From Candidatus Saccharimonadota bacterium (GTDB lineage Bacteria; Patescibacteriota; Saccharimonadia; Saccharimonadales; Saccharimonadaceae), in the NCBI GenBank assembly GCA_017556795.1, contig JAFYLZ010000004.1, positions 292,036-356,035 of the forward strand: 64,000 nucleotides of DNA. Reading direction: 5' to 3'. The first letter of the stretch is position 1. The number at the start of each line of letters is the position of its first letter. A program made the position numbers and the translations under genes. The notes beneath the pieces were generated by a model that saw only the letters and a program-made list of their open reading frames with translations, was not told the origin of the DNA and did no database searches. This document shows, piece by piece, positions 48,556 through 57,214 of this stretch.

Positions 48556-49197
48556 TTAAGCGGAAGCAGTGCGGCGGCGCTCGTTATAATCTTGCATGAG
48601 CTTGAGAAAATCTTCGGAACTACGCGTGATTTCCTCCACGCGCGTGAGACAATCGGCGAAATTCGGATCGTCAAAATACATCGTGCTCGCAGCGTAACCA
48701 TCCGGTGAGTACTTTGCGCGTAGGTGCACGCGAGACTCTTCGATGAGCTGATTCTCTTCCATATCCGGGTATAAATGTCGGTGATAATCATAGACGCGGC
48801 CGAGCATTTTGTTGATGTCGGTATTGCGATCCGCCGAAGAAACGATTTTGCCGTAAATACTGCGTGGCTCACGTCCGAGCGAAGCGCGGTGGTCTTCCAC
48901 GGCCTCGGCCATAATTTCAATTTCGGTATCCGAAAAATGTTTTTTCAAAAATTTGTCGGCGCGCACCATTTTACCGGATTCAATATTGTGGGTTTCGTTA
49001 TCGACGAGACGACCGAGATCATGAAAGGCCGCAATCAAAATCACCATATCAATATTTACGCCCGGAGCCCGCTCGGCAAACTTTAAACTTCTTTCCATTA
49101 CTTCGCGAATATGAGCGTCAGTATGGCCGCCAATTCCGCTGTATTGTGGCAGGATTTCCTTCTCGATATATTCCAAAACCTCAGCGCTCGGTTTCAT
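48556..49197 (-). CDS. HD domain phosphohydrolase
   Basis: 213 residues. HD-superfamily metal site: HTDAHIREVM (His), AFHDLGRLVDN (HD), AVEDHRAS (His) and a later Asp in SSADRNTD. It probably hydrolyses a nucleotide phosphate ester; the substrate is not visible. The ATG overlaps the DUF1653 stop (TAATG). Confidence 0.85.
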   Translation of the reverse strand: MKPSAEVLEYIEKEILPQYSGIGGHTDAHIREVMERSLKFAERAPGVNIDMVILIAAFHDLGRLVDNETHNIESGKMVRADKFLKKHFSDTEIEIMAEAVEDHRASLGREPRSIYGKIVSSADRNTDINKMLGRVYDYHRHLYPDMEENQLIEESRVHLRAKYSPDGYAASTMYFDDPNFADCLTRVEEITRSSEDFLKLMQDYNERRRTASA

Positions 49198-49436
49198 TAA
49201 TCAATCTCCTCGAAGCGATATTTTTGCTGAAATTGAGCTTGCCTTTCCGGCTCAATTTCAGACAAAAACTCATTCAGCTCTCTCGCCCATCTTTGATGAT
49301 CGCCATACTGAGCTTCGTAGATTACAAGTTTTCTAATGTCGTCGCCTTCAGAATCGGCATCATTTACGACATCGAGCACAATATATTCCCTACCTTTAAA
49401 ATGGCGGTAGCGCCCACCGATTTTAAGTTCGCGCAT
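49197..49436 (-). CDS. DUF1653 protein
   Basis: 79 residues. Conserved YRHFKGREYIVLDVVNDAD, then LVIYEAQYGDHQRWARELNEF, given here in parts as VIYEAQYGD and WARELNEF, fits DUF1653 (form G-x-Y-x-H-x-K-G-x-x-Y ... V-x-Y ... W-x-R-x-x-x-x-F). Small beta-barrel-like protein of unknown role. Coupled to the HD gene. Confidence 0.8.
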   Translation of the reverse strand: MRELKIGGRYRHFKGREYIVLDVVNDADSEGDDIRKLVIYEAQYGDHQRWARELNEFLSEIEPERQAQFQQKYRFEEID

Positions 49437-49454
49437 TTTACCTCCTAGTTTAGA

Positions 49455-50291
49455 CTATTTGCCGCAGACTACGTTGTTGGCATGGAGCCAGCCTTCGACT
49501 GAGCCACCATCGAGATATTCGCCGGTGGTAGAAGCGATATTGATGGCGCCGCCATCACGAATAAATTCATCGATCGGGTCGGTTACGACATATTCTTGGT
49601 CGAGTGGACCAAAGTCATGCTCATGAACATATTTCACGATACGCTGGAGAAGTTCTGGCGACATTGCATATTTAGAAACATTGATTAGATTGGATGGGGC
49701 TTCTTCTGGTTTTGGTTTTTCAACTACGCCGACCAGCTTGCCATCTTTGGCGGAAAGTACGCCGTATTTTTCAACTTTTTCGAGTGGGATTTCAACGCCT
49801 AAAATTGCAGAGTCGCCAGATTCACCAGATGCCTTGATGAGGGCTTCGGCAGCTGATTCGCCATCTGGATTCCAAATAAAATCGTCACCCATGAATACAA
49901 GCACTGGCTCGTCAATATTGTATTCTTCTACGACCATAGCGATTGGCACGGCGGTGCCATATTTATCTGAAGGGTCTTGTACGGAATAGTGAATCGTTAC
50001 GTCATCTGGCAAAGTTTTAGCAAGAGCTAAACGGTCTTCTTTGCCGCGATCAATCAAATATTGGTTCAATGCAAGGTTATCGCGATAGAACTCGCGCACC
50101 TGGCATGGCTCGACATTTGAAATAACCATGTAGATGTCTTTGATGCCAGCCTTGATGAGATCTTGCACAGAATAATCCACGAGTGGACGATTCCCTACTG
50201 GGAGCATAGATTTTTCGATAATTTTGGTGATTGGTAAGCGGCGCGTGCCCCAGCCAGCAACTGGGATGATGGCCTTAGTAATCGTACTCAT
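49455..50291 (-). CDS. galU: UTP--glucose-1-phosphate uridylyltransferase
   Basis: 278 residues. Nucleotidyltransferase start IIPVAGWGTRRLPITK, then EKSMLPVGNRPLVDY, YTxQ-like IHYSVQDPSDKYGTA, VFMGDDFIW, GVVEKPKP, and EYLDGGSVEGWLHAN. It makes UDP-glucose for envelope sugars. Start nine bases after TGCTAGAAT (leaderless). Slightly short for GalU (about 290-300). Confidence 0.93.
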   Translation of the reverse strand: MSTITKAIIPVAGWGTRRLPITKIIEKSMLPVGNRPLVDYSVQDLIKAGIKDIYMVISNVEPCQVREFYRDNLALNQYLIDRGKEDRLALAKTLPDDVTIHYSVQDPSDKYGTAVPIAMVVEEYNIDEPVLVFMGDDFIWNPDGESAAEALIKASGESGDSAILGVEIPLEKVEKYGVLSAKDGKLVGVVEKPKPEEAPSNLINVSKYAMSPELLQRIVKYVHEHDFGPLDQEYVVTDPIDEFIRDGGAINIASTTGEYLDGGSVEGWLHANNVVCGK

Positions 50292-50332
50292 AATGAGTCT
50301 ATTCTAGCATAAAAAATCGCTTTTGAAACAGG

Positions 50333-51922
50333 CTATTTTTTGGTAATTAATGGCGCTTTCCAAGCCTCTGGGAAGTCGTCTTGGCCGAGCAAAACTGCCA
50401 CGGTAGCAGCAATGTTTGAAAGCCCCGCGTCTGGAATATTCGCAATCTGGTATTTGTTTCGATTTTCGGTGTTGTCGTAAATAATGAACGGCACTGGGTT
50501 GGTGGTGTGGGAGGTTTTTGGCTCGCCGTTTTCGTCTAACAATTCTTCAGCATTACCATGATCCGCGGTAATAATCAAACAGCCGCCAAGTTCGTCCAAA
50601 GCATTAGCAAGTCGTGCAAGCGATAAATCGATTGCTTCCATTGCTTGAACGGTTGGTTGCATTTTGGCGAAGTGCCCAACCATGTCACCGTTTGGATAAT
50701 TAACACGCACGAACTTAAAATCTTTGAGATTGTCTAGTACGGCGTCCGTAATTTCGGCTGCTTTCATCCACGGACGTGAATCGAACGGCAAAGTGTCCGA
50801 AGGAATTTCGATGAGTTTTTCGCCCGGCAAATCGGCGTGGCTATTACCATTGAAATAATACGAAACGTGACCAAATTTGACCGTTTCGGAAACGCCTAAA
50901 TTAGAAATGTTGCGTTGGCCCAAGAATTCGCTTAGCGTGTTTTTGATAACGACCGGTTCGACTAATTGATTTTTTGGGATGTGGCGATCGGTATCATATT
51001 CGGTAAGGCCGACAAAGAAAATATCATCTGCTTGATAATCGCCGCGATTAAATTTATCGAAATCGGCTGCATCAAAAGCCTCGGCAATTTCGACGGCGCG
51101 ATCGGCGCGAAAATCGTAATAGATAAACACGTCGCCCTTGTTGATGGTGCCGACCGGAGCGTCGTTTTCGTCAACAATTACAAAGTCTGGCAAATATTGA
51201 TCTTGGACTTCTGGGTCTTTGGCGCGCAGCGATCCGATTGCTTCGACGGCCGTACGAAATTTGTTTTCCGAAATGCCATGCCACATCAAATTCCAACCGC
51301 GCTCAACCATTCCCCAATCATTGCCGTAGCGATCCGCCGTAATTACCATGCGCCCGCCACCATCGGCGATTTTAAGATCAAGGTCGTTAAATTGTTCAGC
51401 AAAATATTCTAAGCGATTAATGAATTTTGGCTCGGACTGCGGCGGCACGTCGCGGCCATCAAAGATGGCATGTACGCGCATGCGGCGCACGCCTTCGTCG
51501 TAGGCTTTCTTGATCATGGTTTCGAGTTGGCCAATGTTGCTGTGCACATCGCCGTCAGAAAAAATACCAGAAAAATGTAGGGTTTTAGTAGTGTCTTTCA
51601 AAATATCCATGGCGCCAGTCCAGGCCTCGGATTGCCAGATTGAACCGTCGTCAAAAGCGGCTTTGATGTGGGCGCTGCCGTGCTTGTAAATTTGGCCGCA
51701 GCCAATTGTGTTGTGGCCGACTTCGGAATTTCCCATCACGCCCGGCAAAATACCAACCGCTTCGCCCGAGGCGTTGAGGGCGGTTTTTTGATAGTTCTTG
51801 GTCGCGTTCACCAAAAATGGTGTGTCTGCACTGAGGACTGCGTTGCCTTCGGTGTCATTACTAAGGCCGACGCCGTCTAGGATTGCGAGTACTACCGGAC
51901 CATCAAAATGTATTTCGCTCAT
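50333..51922 (-). CDS. gpmI: 2,3-bisphosphoglycerate-independent phosphoglycerate mutase
   Basis: 529 residues. Glycolytic 3-PG to 2-PG. AILDGVGLS (metal Asp), GNSEVGHNTIGCG with the catalytic Ser, HAIFDGRDVPP, the YDFRADRAVEI segment, and the metal site ITADHGNAEELLDE with late HTTNPVPFI. Leaderless start (TGCTATAAT six bases before ATG). Length is normal for the family. Confidence 0.96.
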   Translation of the reverse strand: MSEIHFDGPVVLAILDGVGLSNDTEGNAVLSADTPFLVNATKNYQKTALNASGEAVGILPGVMGNSEVGHNTIGCGQIYKHGSAHIKAAFDDGSIWQSEAWTGAMDILKDTTKTLHFSGIFSDGDVHSNIGQLETMIKKAYDEGVRRMRVHAIFDGRDVPPQSEPKFINRLEYFAEQFNDLDLKIADGGGRMVITADRYGNDWGMVERGWNLMWHGISENKFRTAVEAIGSLRAKDPEVQDQYLPDFVIVDENDAPVGTINKGDVFIYYDFRADRAVEIAEAFDAADFDKFNRGDYQADDIFFVGLTEYDTDRHIPKNQLVEPVVIKNTLSEFLGQRNISNLGVSETVKFGHVSYYFNGNSHADLPGEKLIEIPSDTLPFDSRPWMKAAEITDAVLDNLKDFKFVRVNYPNGDMVGHFAKMQPTVQAMEAIDLSLARLANALDELGGCLIITADHGNAEELLDENGEPKTSHTTNPVPFIIYDNTENRNKYQIANIPDAGLSNIAATVAVLLGQDDFPEAWKAPLITKK

Positions 51923-52046
51923 GCTTATATTATAGCACGGCTAGCGCGGCGCAAATTATATTGCGAGAGCCAAGAAAAAGTGATATAATTCAAAACCTGA
52001 ACTCCAATCCGGGAGTTCTTGGTTTTTTCATAGAGGAGGTATGGAA

Positions 52047-52493
52047 ATGAACATTAATATCAACAACCTAGAAACGATTAAAGTTAGCCCTAGCATAGCG
52101 CTGATCGATGAGAGAATGCGTTACAACGAACTGCGCGAGAAAAAAATCGCGCGCGCAACCGAAGGCGAGCTCGCCAAGCTTCGCAAAGACAAGCAGACTC
52201 CGCTCGAGAAGGCGGCCATTGCACTGCTTCACACGACGTTGGAAAAGCTCTACAGAAATGGAGCCCAGTTTTACGTTGTTCCAAAAGACAGCACCGAATC
52301 CAAGCGTTATGACGGCACCAACGAAGTTGGGTATGCGACAGTGATCAGCTTTGTAAAAGACGGTATGCCCAAGAAGGACGATGAAAAAATCAAGCGCATC
52401 GAGGATGCCATCAATGACCTGTTAGAAGGCGGCATGTTGGATGTCCATGTGGGATTTAGCTTTCGTTTCGTTGAACTCAAGGCCCCTTCTTAA
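52047..52493 (+). CDS. Orphan protein
   Basis: 148 residues from ATG 52047 (seven bases after GAGGAGG; ATG 52041 is too close). Basic helical middle (RYNELREKKIARATEGELAK), then helix LEKAAIALLHTTLEKLYRNG and beta-like GYATVISFVKDG and DVHVGFSFRFVELK. No family. The leader holds GAACTCC/GGGAGTTC followed by six T, then TTTTCATAGAGGAGG, a block also found at other orphan genes. Terminator GGCCCCTT/AAGGGGTC (52481-52499) overlaps the stop codon. Confidence 0.6.
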   Translation: MNININNLETIKVSPSIALIDERMRYNELREKKIARATEGELAKLRKDKQTPLEKAAIALLHTTLEKLYRNGAQFYVVPKDSTESKRYDGTNEVGYATVISFVKDGMPKKDDEKIKRIEDAINDLLEGGMLDVHVGFSFRFVELKAPS

Positions 52494-52523
52494 GGGGTCT
52501 TTTTTATGGTATAATTACCCCAT

Positions 52524-52610
52524 GCCCGGATGGCGGAATTGGCAGACGCGCTAGCTTCAGGTGCTAGTGGCCGCAAGGCTGTGCAGGTTCAACCCCTGTT
52601 CCGGGCACCA
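52524..52610 (+). tRNA. tRNA-Leu (CAG)
   Basis: Class II tRNA with long variable arm: acceptor GCCCGGA with TCCGGGC, anticodon loop TTCAGGT (CAG), variable arm TGGCCGCAAGGCT, T loop TTCAACC, CCA. TGGTATAAT is 12 bases upstream. Confidence 0.95.
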
Positions 52611-52735
52611 AGCAAAGCGAGTGCACGAAAAATGAGCTCGCTCATTTTTGTGCCAAGCGAGCGCAGGTGCCGTAGCCAGCGAAGCTGGCGTCACACCAAG
52701 CGAAGCTGGCGTCGCACCAGAGGAGACGAGCAAGT
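52611..52735 (+). repeat. Repeat hairpins after tRNA-Leu
   Basis: CAAAAATGAGC-type inverted repeat (AAAAATGAG/CTCATTTTT, 52628-52648), then AGCCAGCGAAGCTGGCGTC followed by a second copy of GCGAAGCTGGCGTC. GGTGCC (52666-52671) complements the tRNA-Leu 3' end GGCACC. Same theme as after tRNA-Lys. Confidence 0.6.
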
Positions 52736-52820
52736 GGAAAAACTTGCTTTTTTTGTTATAATATACTCACGAACCCAAATCTGATGGGTTTGTAATTTTC
52801 ATAGAAGGTTGGTGATAAAA

Positions 52821-53024
52821 GTGCTGGAACCATTAAGAAGTCAAGAGACATGTGAAGAACTAATCGACGCCGAACTTAGGTATGAGGAATGCAGGAGAGA
52901 ACAAGGCAAAGCTAGGGCCGAGGGCCTCAAAACATCTGACCCTGAGGCATATGAAAAAATTAAGCTTGCGGCGAAGGAAGCCTACGACGATTTGTTAAGA
53001 TTACGAGAGTTATACAAAGAATAG
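52821..53024 (+). CDS. Small charged helical orphan
   Basis: 67 residues from GTG 52821; the GGTTGGTGAT upstream is the likely ribosome site, which rules out TTG 52809 and GTG 52812. The product is almost all helix and charged (LRYEECRREQGKARAEGLK; AKEAYDDLLRLRELYKE), compatible with a coiled coil. The leader has AACCCA/TGGGTT followed by ATTTTCATAGA, as at the other orphans. Function unknown. Confidence 0.55.
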   Translation: MLEPLRSQETCEELIDAELRYEECRREQGKARAEGLKTSDPEAYEKIKLAAKEAYDDLLRLRELYKE

Positions 53025-53097
53025 TAGACATACCAAGTTCACCCTAAATAAGAAAGGTCAAAGAAGCACAAGAAAACCAACCAAAAACACATGGGAA

Positions 53098-53130
53098 AGG
53101 CCGACAAAACCAACTCCGTCGGTCTTTTTC
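53098..53130 (+). terminator. Intrinsic terminator
   Basis: GGCCGAC and GTCGGTC arms around a 12-base loop, then five T. Confidence 0.8.
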
Positions 53131-53224
53131 TCGCCCCTGTTATAATTGACTTTTCAGGCAAAAAATGCTATAATTATAAGATAGGGGTGTTTTTTATTTG
53201 TTCTTTAAAAAGGAGGTGGACGAG

Positions 53225-54604
53225 TTGAGATATGATACAAGAGATGACAAAACTATTCTAAAATTGCTTAGCAAGAAAATAGATGAGCTTGGACGCAAAC
53301 CAACTCTTGGCGATATCCAAGCGGATCCACAGTTACGTTCTGTTCAATTTAGGAAAAGGTTTGGCAACCTAAACAAGGCAATCGATCTAGCAAACAATCT
53401 ACGTACAAAACCGACGCAAAAGCCTCTCAACGAAAAAGAAAGGCTTGTGTTGGCTCTTCTCAACGAGATCAATGCGCGCGGGTATATGCTTTCTAGGATC
53501 GAAATAGATTACTGTCCGAGATTAGAAGATAGTTCCGTGTACGAAAAGTGCTTTGGCGGCTGGGATAGTTTCTTGGACTATTTGAACGCGCGATTCCCTA
53601 GTCTAAGGGTTAGAGAGCCTAGTCGAGAATGCATAATTTCGAGTCTCAAACTCAAAGCAGCGGAACAACCAAGTTCAACCGTTAAATATGTAGACGTTGT
53701 ACAGGATAAGCGAATGCCGAAAAATCATTGCTATAGGCAGGTTTTCGGCAGTTTCAAAGATGCGCTATGCGCCGCTGGATTATCTACAACGAGACGGTCG
53801 GATGACGAGTTTCTCGTCTTGTTACAATGCAAGGCCGAAGAATTGGGTCGTCAACCAACCGCGCATGATGTAGATGCAGACGAAAGTCTGCCCGCCTATA
53901 AGACTTATCGCGAAAGATTTCAGAAACCGTGGAACGAGATCTTGAAACTTGCTGGCCTCAACCAAATGCCGGATGGGCACAGGCAAGCTCTTAACCTTGA
54001 TAAAGAGAAGAAGAGAGCTCAAGCTATCGAAGAATTGCAGAATGTAGCAAAACGCCTGGGTCGCGCACCGAGATACTCGGACTTAAGCCGAGCAACCGAG
54101 CTCAGCCATGCCGCCGGATATTACATCGATCATTTTGGAACGTTCGGCGCCGCCGTAAGAGCTGCCGGGTTAGTACCAATCGAAAGGGTCACGATTACGG
54201 ACGCTGAATTGGTGGAAGAACTGAGACGCAAGGCTAACGAGTTAGGCTATCAACCAACCTCAAGTGAGGTAGACCGCGATCCCGGCATGCATAGTTCTGC
54301 GACGTTCTATCATCATTTTGGCAAGCCATGGGCAAAGTCTCTGATGGCTGCAGGCCTTGGCGATTTTCCGACAAAGCCGGAGTTCACGACCGAGCAAAAA
54401 AAGGCGGCCGCAATCAAAGAGCTAAAAGCCGCAGCCGAGCGTCTCGGTCGCACGCCAGCCTTCAACGATCTAAAGACCAGGACAGCTGGTATGCCTCACA
54501 ACGCCTACTACTACGCGCAACTGTTTGGATCATTCCCAGAAGCTCTACGAGCTGCTGGGTTTAACTCAACAAAACGCAAAAGAACACCTCGTAGCCCCCA
54601 TTAG
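53225..54604 (+). CDS. HNR-repeat DNA-binding-like protein without nuclease domain
   Basis: 459 residues from TTG 53225, seven bases after AAGGAGGT; no ATG fits. It is built of seven or so ~60-residue repeats with the pattern L-(x)-A-x-x-L-G-(R/Y)-x-P-(T/S)-x-x-D-(V/L) ... (Y/F)-x-x-x-F-G-(S/K)-(F/W)-x-x-A-L-x-A-A-G-L, the homing-endonuclease-associated repeat (HNR). Examples: ELGRQPTAHDVDAD, RLGRAPRYSDLSRA, ELGYQPTSSEVDRD, RLGRTPAFNDLKTR. These repeats bind DNA in homing nucleases, but no HNH, LAGLIDADG or GIY-YIG motif is seen, so a regulator or nucleoid role is more likely. Ends at a terminator. Confidence 0.75.
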   Translation: MRYDTRDDKTILKLLSKKIDELGRKPTLGDIQADPQLRSVQFRKRFGNLNKAIDLANNLRTKPTQKPLNEKERLVLALLNEINARGYMLSRIEIDYCPRLEDSSVYEKCFGGWDSFLDYLNARFPSLRVREPSRECIISSLKLKAAEQPSSTVKYVDVVQDKRMPKNHCYRQVFGSFKDALCAAGLSTTRRSDDEFLVLLQCKAEELGRQPTAHDVDADESLPAYKTYRERFQKPWNEILKLAGLNQMPDGHRQALNLDKEKKRAQAIEELQNVAKRLGRAPRYSDLSRATELSHAAGYYIDHFGTFGAAVRAAGLVPIERVTITDAELVEELRRKANELGYQPTSSEVDRDPGMHSSATFYHHFGKPWAKSLMAAGLGDFPTKPEFTTEQKKAAAIKELKAAAERLGRTPAFNDLKTRTAGMPHNAYYYAQLFGSFPEALRAAGFNSTKRKRTPRSPH

Positions 54605-54617
54605 GGGGCTTTTTTAT
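54592..54617. terminator. Terminator overlapping gene end
   Basis: GCCCCC and GGGGGC arms around ATTA, then six T; the last codons of the HNR gene lie in the first arm. Confidence 0.85.
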
Positions 54618-54829
54618 AGCTCAATAATTTTGTGGTGGCTTTTTGCGCCAGCCTTGATAGTGATACTGGTTTTTGGTACGTCGAAGTATTCTGATAATAA
54701 TTTAATTAATGCGGTGTTCGCTTCTCCGTCGTGTGGCTTCTCACGTAAATATACAATAAGGCCGTCGTCCACCTTTTCAACTAGTGGGCCTTTTTTGGAA
54801 CCGGTTTTAACTGTTATTTGATAAATCAT
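54614..54829 (-). CDS. DUF167 (YggU-like) protein
   Basis: 71 residues. VKTGSKKGPLVEK, then VYLREKPHDGEANTALIKLL and SITIKAGAKSHHKIIEL match DUF167 (form V-x-P-x-x-x ... A-P-P-x-x-G-x-A-N-x-x-L ... I-x-x-G-x-x-S-R-x-K). Small alpha/beta protein of unknown function. Coupled to the aminopeptidase gene by an ATGA overlap. Confidence 0.85.
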   Translation of the reverse strand: MIYQITVKTGSKKGPLVEKVDDGLIVYLREKPHDGEANTALIKLLSEYFDVPKTSITIKAGAKSHHKIIEL

Positions 54830-57183
54830 GCTTCTAGTTTTTGATAAACCCCCGCCCTGTCGGTTTCGATTAGTTTAATGCGTGCAGCGATTTCGGTTTC
54901 TGCTACTGTGTAGGCGCGTTTCAGGATTGGGTGTTCTTTTAGTGGCTCAAAGAAGGCGAAGAATTTGTCGGATTCCTCCTGGGTTTTAACCGTGTTTGCC
55001 GTGTAACGCAAATAGTCTTCCAGAGTTTTTTCGCCGGCGATTTTTTCGATGTAGTCCCAGTGCGTGGTCACCCAATCAAAGGCTGCGACGCTTGCTCTTG
55101 GATTGCGGCGCGTATAAACAAACAATCGTACGTGGTCCTGCGGCTTCACGACGTCCGGTTTTTCGAGAAGACTAATCAGCTTTTCAATATTTGTCGCGTC
55201 GTGCGTTAAAGTCATTGCGATGAGCAGCTCGTTTTTCACTTCTGGGTCGGCAACCTTTTGATATTTCTTCAGGAATGTGTCGAAGATTTTTTCGTCCGTA
55301 CGAAGCTTGGCGTTAAGAATGGCCGAGCGGATTTCCGGAGAAATTTCGGCAAGATTGTCGGTATATTTTTCGGCCAGTTTCTTCAAAGTTTTCTCGTCGT
55401 TAGCATAAAAATCCAACCCAAGAATAATTCTTTGCAAATGAGTTTCGTTTGCATCATTCAACGGTTTGATGCCGAGGCGTTTTAATTGCGGGGTAATTAA
55501 TTCTAATACGTAATCCTTAAAGCGTTTTTCTTCGTCCGTGTCCGGGGTAAAGAAAAGTTTGAGATGTGCAATCACACCGGCGATCATTTCCCAAACCCAC
55601 GGGTTGGTTTCGTTTTCAAATTTCCTCAACAAGTCAATCAAGGAACCCGAGGCAACCAAGTCGGTGCGCGCGAGGAAGATGCGGTCCACCAAAAGACGCA
55701 GGCGCTGTTCCAAACTTAGCGTGTCAAAGTTAGCAATTTTGTCATTAAATTCGTCGGTATTAAGATTGATCAAATAATGCCCCGTCATGTCGTCGGTGAC
55801 TTTCGGCAAAGGCCAGACGGAAGTTTTATCTTCACCGAACAACAAGAATCGCTGCTGTTTGCCTCCGGTTAGAACCGGGTAACCCGGCTGACGAATCCAT
55901 GTGTTCATAAACTCTTTCACGTCGAAATCGGCATATTTATTTAAAGCATCCCAAAGATTGTCGCCGACCGTATTCGAATAACGATATTGTTTGAAGTAGT
56001 CACGAGCGCCAAGCAAGAATTGCTCGAGGCCCATCAAACGAATCAACATCAACATCAGCCTTGCGCCCTTCGCATAGACAATGGCGCCATCAAACAACGT
56101 CGCGATTTCGGCTGGACTTTCGACCGGTTGGAAAACCGATTGCACACCAAGATAAGCATCGCGATTTAATGCATAATAACAGTCACCGGTAAAGAACTCT
56201 TGCCAAATATCAAAGTCTGGATAAATTTTGTCGACCGCGTAATATTCCATAATGCTGGCAAACGATTCATTGAGCCACAAATCGTCCCACCATTTCATCG
56301 TTACGAGATCGCCAAACCATTGGTGCGAAAGTTCGTGCGCCACGGTGAGAGCGATGGATTTTTTCGTGTCGAGAGTGACGGTTTTGTCGGCAAGCAACAT
56401 TGATTCGCGGTAAGTGACCAACCCCCAGTTTTCCATAGCGCCGGCTTCGAAATCCGGAATCGCAACTTGGTCGAGTTTTTCGAGCGGATATGGCACACCA
56501 AATTGATTGTCGTAATATTCGAGCGAGCGCGCGGCAACTTCGTTAGCGAAGTCGACTGAGTCGGCTGGCTGGTTCAGCGCGGCGTAAGTCGTAATGACGG
56601 TGCCGTGATTATTTTTAATCGTTTTCGAATTAAACTTACCAATTACGAACGCGAGCAGATACGTAGACATGCGCGGCGTGGTTTCAAAAACGACCGTGTC
56701 GCCATCACGGCGAGCAATTGGAGTATTTGCAATCACTAAATCGTCGCTACCTTCTGGCAGCGTAATAGACAGGTCGAACGTGGCTTTGGCGGCCGGCTCG
56801 TCAATACACGGAAAAGCCATGCGCGCATAGTGCGATTCAAATTGAGTGGAAACAATTTTTTCGGTGTGACCCTTATATTCGTAGAACGAAAGGTAGGCTC
56901 CCTGCATATTTTCGCCAAGCTTGCCGTGGTAGCTAATCGTAATTACAACATCATCAACTGGAACATTTTTTATCACGAGTTCATCACCATCCATCGCAAA
57001 TTCGGAAGCCGCATCACCAACTTTAACTTTTTCAATCGTAAGACCCACGGCGTGCATGCGCACGTCGGCGGCTTTGGCAGTGCCGCGCACTACGACTTTG
57101 CCCTTTAGAGTCTTTTTTTCTTTATCAATTTTGAGGTCGAGCTGATAATTTTTTGGTCGAAAATAATTGAGTAATTGTTCCAT
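54826..57183 (-). CDS. M1 family aminopeptidase (PepN-like)
   Basis: 785 residues. Zinc aminopeptidase: GAMENWGLVTYRES, the HELSHQWFGDLVTMKWWDDL zinc site (HExxH, here within 20 residues), WLNESFASIMEY with the third Glu, and the helical ERAP-like C-terminal domain. It makes free amino acids from peptides, useful in an organism that must import them. Leaderless start (TGATATAAT, seven bases before ATG). Confidence 0.94.
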   Translation of the reverse strand: MEQLLNYFRPKNYQLDLKIDKEKKTLKGKVVVRGTAKAADVRMHAVGLTIEKVKVGDAASEFAMDGDELVIKNVPVDDVVITISYHGKLGENMQGAYLSFYEYKGHTEKIVSTQFESHYARMAFPCIDEPAAKATFDLSITLPEGSDDLVIANTPIARRDGDTVVFETTPRMSTYLLAFVIGKFNSKTIKNNHGTVITTYAALNQPADSVDFANEVAARSLEYYDNQFGVPYPLEKLDQVAIPDFEAGAMENWGLVTYRESMLLADKTVTLDTKKSIALTVAHELSHQWFGDLVTMKWWDDLWLNESFASIMEYYAVDKIYPDFDIWQEFFTGDCYYALNRDAYLGVQSVFQPVESPAEIATLFDGAIVYAKGARLMLMLIRLMGLEQFLLGARDYFKQYRYSNTVGDNLWDALNKYADFDVKEFMNTWIRQPGYPVLTGGKQQRFLLFGEDKTSVWPLPKVTDDMTGHYLINLNTDEFNDKIANFDTLSLEQRLRLLVDRIFLARTDLVASGSLIDLLRKFENETNPWVWEMIAGVIAHLKLFFTPDTDEEKRFKDYVLELITPQLKRLGIKPLNDANETHLQRIILGLDFYANDEKTLKKLAEKYTDNLAEISPEIRSAILNAKLRTDEKIFDTFLKKYQKVADPEVKNELLIAMTLTHDATNIEKLISLLEKPDVVKPQDHVRLFVYTRRNPRASVAAFDWVTTHWDYIEKIAGEKTLEDYLRYTANTVKTQEESDKFFAFFEPLKEHPILKRAYTVAETEIAARIKLIETDRAGVYQKLEA

Positions 57184-57214
57184 GACTCTATTATATCAAA
57201 TCAGAAGTAGCAAA

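Noticed and set aside
48354..48920. 188-codon minus frame containing GARTLDTGLKRPVL
   Set aside because: It runs antisense through tRNA-Lys and out of frame through the HD gene; this kind of peptide is a well-known artefact of tRNA genes.
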